A DNA stretch of 64,000 nucleotides from Kudoa neothunni (Eukaryota; Cnidaria): assembly GCA_964304625.1 (NCBI GenBank), contig OZ199838.1:682001-746000 (forward strand), read 5' to 3'. The position numbers and the translations under genes were made by a program. Below, in pieces: positions 60,611 to 64,000 of the stretch. A model generated the notes under the pieces. It made no database searches. It saw only the letters and a program-made list of their open reading frames with translations, and had not been told where the DNA came from. Positions within the stretch are counted from its first letter, which is position 1. The number at the start of each line of letters is the position of its first letter.

Positions 60611-63089
60611 TATCAAATAAACTTTAAACTAAACTAACAAAATTATTTGCTTATGGATATAAAATAATAGACTACTTTTTCAAAACCGAACTAATAGTAC
60701 TTAGTGCAGTGATTTCCTACAAATTTTACATCATTACCCCAATTCTAATTTTTGCGTTCACTTCGCACCCCTCCTCTATGTGATTGTCAGGAATCAATTA
60801 TACTTTTTGTTTAAATGTGAAAATAATAATACCATTGAAAAATGTCTAAAAATTAAAATTTTCATTATTTTAGTTAAAATTTTAACTTAATAATTTTCTC
60901 AATTACTTCTAAAATAAATTAAAACTAAAAAGTTTTGATTAACACAATTTGTTATGAATAAATGGAAAAAGGATGAACACTATCATTTCACTACTCATGA
61001 CTTAACACTCAATGATTGAAGCTATTATTCGTCCCTGCTTACATATACCATTTTTATGTAAAGTAATAAATAATTATTTTATTATAATTATTCCAAAATA
61101 TTAGACCTAAAAAATAAATATACACGTAATTCTAAACTATAAAAAGTATGGTCGATCAAATAAGTTCTGCACTTAAAGGCGTAAATTAAATGAGCCAAAT
61201 AAATATACCCATTTTGTATAGTTCATAATAAACATTATATCAAAATCAATTGCTATTTATTATTTATTTAATCTGTCGGTTCCTTTGCTCTCGCTGGGTT
61301 TTCATAAGTAATTCGAAGCAGGGCATTTTGTTGGACTATGGAACTTGGAAATTGTTTTCGGAGTTTAATGTATTCCAATACTAATTATATGTATATAATG
61401 AAGTCGATAAGCTTGTTCCATATGCTATCCTGTTTTGAATAAATCTAGCAACTTTCACATAATACACTGAGTTATATGTTAACTTAAATTTTGAGTAAAT
61501 AGGTTAATAAAAATTTAATAGATTCAAAAAATATGCTTTTTAAATATACTAGAATAAATAACTAATATATATATATATATAGTTAAAATTGTCATTTATT
61601 TATTTATATGTATAAATGAATGCTTTGATCCTTGTTTAATCAATATTTTAAAGCACAGTTTATCTTAGATTTTAATCAGAGATAAGGAATAAATTTAAAA
61701 GTATAACTTAAAACGTAACATAATAAAAACTATAAAATTAAATGATGGGTCTCAAATTTAGACAGAAGACAAAGTTAAAATTACATAAAAATAGCGATTG
61801 TTAGATTTTGCAAGTTGAACAGGTTTAATATAAACTATTACCTTATTGCGCTATTTCGTAGAATTGAACGGATTAAATTATAAAATAAATAAATTATCAT
61901 ATCTCATTTTTGAATCGAAACTGATTGATATCAAAACAACCAGACGTATTATTGTACGCATTACCTCCTTACATGATTTAAACGGGGACTAACGAAAATT
62001 GCAAAGTGAATAAACTAAGATTATTTTTTTAATTTATTCTTGGATGAATCTGCACCTCCGATGATGGCTCTTCGCATCCTTAGGGGTGCAGGCACTCCCT
62101 GTGGGGAAATATTGATGTAGTGTTTAAAAGCTTTAGAAACTCTTATATTTATTATTTATTTAATTTTAATATGAATAAATCAATAACAGTGTGACTAAGT
62201 TTTGATTTTATTTTCTACTGGAAGAGTCCAAACTGCTTGGAGAATATCCTGAGATTACAGAAGACACGAGCACTCTTGGTAATTTATAAACTTTGAAAGT
62301 GTAGATTGATTATTATTATTTTATTTCATTCCAATGGATATACCTTTTTACGCCGCCATGATTTTTACCATCGAATAAAAATTTTAACTGAATAGGTAGT
62401 TGTTTCAAGGGAAGAAAATGTTCTTACCATTTAATACCACCATCGCAAAAAAGATTGACGAAAACTTAGGGTTATTTTTGTTGTGGCGGTGTTGTCGATA
62501 ATTCCTTTCAGATGACAAATTCACTTAAAAATCAACCTTGAGTTTTCCAATAGTTACTTAATAGCTTTACACAAACACATCCAATATTTTGTGTAATTGC
62601 ATGTATTTTTTCCTAGCTGTTTAAATATTTGTACGTTTTTGGTACTTATTTTTGTTTTAAATTGAGTAATAACCACATGAACCAAATTTTTTATCCTTGC
62701 GAGTGAATTAAGTTCTAAAACATCTGGGATACTTAGATCACCCTTGCGGCAAACACGTACGTTTTTCGATTTTCGTCTTCCAAGTAATAGTTAATTTGTT
62801 AAGCATTTAATTGCTATTAATGTCTAGGTAATATATTTTTTTAAACAGAAACCAACCATAATTATTTTTCTCTCTTATTTATTACTAATACATTATTATA
62901 TTAAATAATTTTATTTTTTAAATCTTATTATACAATTACATAAAAAGTATTTATTTTTTTACATAATAAATTAAAAATAATTAATATAAGTTATATTGAT
63001 AAAAATATCAGTAGATTTTAATTAACTGGTTAAAGCGTTGAAGGTCCATGCTATCAAATTTTATATTAATATTACATTTATTTTTATAG
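60611..63089. other. Spacer within the second A-B module
   Basis: This holds a (TA)n run near 61565-61582 and a hairpin at 62050-62091 (CTGCACC with GGTGCAG). A first exon for gene B copy 2 should lie here but was not recognised. No other gene seen. Confidence 0.45.
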
Positions 63090-63264
63090 TAAAATAAATA
63101 ATTACGGTTTTGTTCCAGATAATATAGGTTTAATTCGACCTGTTCCTTATAAAAATGGTTGGTATGATGTATACTATCATTCAGATAGTTTTATGTTGAA
63201 AAACCCATACTTCTTTAAATATATAAAATATGACGTGGATGGAGTACACAGAAAGAATGTATAA
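63090..63264 (+). CDS. Gene B, copy 2: last exon of small aromatic-rich protein
   Basis: After an acceptor TTTTTATAG ending at 63089, the exon reads KINNYGFVPDNIGL, then PYKNGWYDVYYHSDSF and a tail ending HRKNV at a stop. Length, acceptor, phase and the FVP..N.G...YKN...DVYYH pattern align with exon 2 of gene B at 50082. The tails diverge. No start exon was found in phase, so this copy may be incomplete or use a distant first exon. Confidence 0.55.
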
Positions 63265-63945
63265 TTTATGGAAAATAAGACCAATATTGAAAAGAAAAAA
63301 TTTTTTTCTTAAATTTTTATAATGCTGATTCATAATTAGAACACAAATATTTAACTCGTTTTCAAACGTAAACCACAGGAAGCGTAATATTTTTATTTTT
63401 CTAAAAATTATTTCAACTTGATTAACTTATCCAAAATAAAAAATTTTCATATTCTGTTATTAATAAATAATAATCACTTATATGAAAAAACCTTTGTTTA
63501 TACCTTTAATATTGAGTCTTAAAGTTAAATGTGTTGTTTGCATCTGCTTTTAAGGATTAATAAATTATCTGAAAAATATTTTTTCAATTATTAAAACAAT
63601 CTTCAATAGCTATTAAAGGTTAGATGAATTTATATTCCATTCTGACAACATGAAACTAAATAAAAATTTTCAAATTATAAGTTAATATATTATTTTTATT
63701 AATTTTTAAAGAATTTCAGCATTATAATAATAAAAATGTTCAAAAGTAGTTTAAATGAACAACATTTTCTCTTAAATATTAATAACTACCAATAGTTTAT
63801 TATTTCATTACAAAATTATATTAATATTTTTAAAATATAAAAATCAAACATTCAACATAATCTGAAATATAACTCTTTTCAATGTTGGCTATATCGTTAA
63901 TTCACAAGTTCCGGAATAAATGTTGAATTAAATACTTTTTCACAG
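63265..63945. other. Gene-free stretch
   Basis: No supported feature between gene B copy 2 and a possible exon at the window edge. Confidence 0.45.
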
Positions 63946-64000
63946 ATGTATACTAATGATTATATTTTTATGGATGGGACGAGATTAGCGATTTCTTACA
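63946..64000 (+). CDS. Possible exon cut by the window edge
   Basis: Behind a good acceptor (CTTTTTCACAG) the plus strand stays open to the window end as MYTNDYIFMDGTRLAISY. It sits downstream of gene B copy 2, where copy 1 has the unassigned frame at 50712, but the two do not align clearly. Confidence 0.3.
   Translation, partial: MYTNDYIFMDGTRLAISY

Noticed and set aside
60706-60725. CAGTGATTTCCTACA as a hAT element end
   Set aside because: No partner end was found within several hundred bases.
1-64000. CRISPR arrays, bacterial operons, ribosome binding sites and rRNA genes
   Set aside because: No regularly spaced repeats, co-directional gene strings or conserved rRNA segments were seen, and spliced genes show the DNA is eukaryotic.

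Overview
The window looks like nuclear DNA of an animal. It is very A+T-rich (about three quarters by eye, not counted), gene-poor and full of worn DNA transposons. I recognised no operons, rRNA genes, canonical tRNA genes, CRISPR arrays, retroviruses or LTR elements. The host genes share one style: a signal-peptide exon, small exons, and GT..AG introns mostly only 33-55 nt long, often in phase 1. Tiny introns, high A+T and Kunitz-inhibitor clusters would fit a parasitic or otherwise reduced invertebrate. A myxozoan cnidarian is one candidate, but nothing here proves the taxon.

Left part (1-22 kb). A six-exon, five-Kunitz secreted protein (1337-2785, +) faces a broken antisense paralogue (8766-7387, -). 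Small hAT-type elements (3394-3675, 9875-10066), a GC-richer interspersed repeat (4750-5160), a possible P-element-like relic and a ZBED5-like hAT relic lie between or beside them. From 14045 to 21415 (+) exons can be chained into one about 768-residue single-pass type I membrane protein: signal peptide, large ectodomain, one transmembrane helix, basic tail. A 4.5-kb intron in it has collected transposon debris, including a Tigger/Jerky relic.

Middle part (22-44 kb). This is mostly transposon graveyard: a TTAA-flanked element (24956-25869), a Tc1/mariner-like relic, a MULE/SWIM relic (26.8-29.2 kb), a piggyBac relic (32760-34694), a second MULE relic with possible terminal repeats (35667-38014), a second copy of the 405-bp repeat (40464-40868, inverted) and a hAT relic (41.6-42.8 kb). 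Between them sits an eight-exon gene for a secreted cysteine-containing protein of 251 residues (30570-31631, +).

Right part (44-64 kb). Two small gene families each occur twice, in the same order and orientation, about 13 kb apart. Gene A (47310-47848 and 60004-60610) encodes a small signal-peptide protein with an F-x-x-E-D-L-C motif and a hydrophobic C-terminal tail. Gene B (49932-50265 and 63090-63264) encodes a small aromatic-rich protein. This points to an old tandem duplication of an A-B module. Between the copies are a TTAA-flanked element, a Kunitz-like fragment, unassigned coding-like stretches and a Tigger/pogo relic.

The host genes that can be read nearly all encode secreted or surface proteins, several in small families. 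None of the novel ones could be assigned a function from sequence alone.
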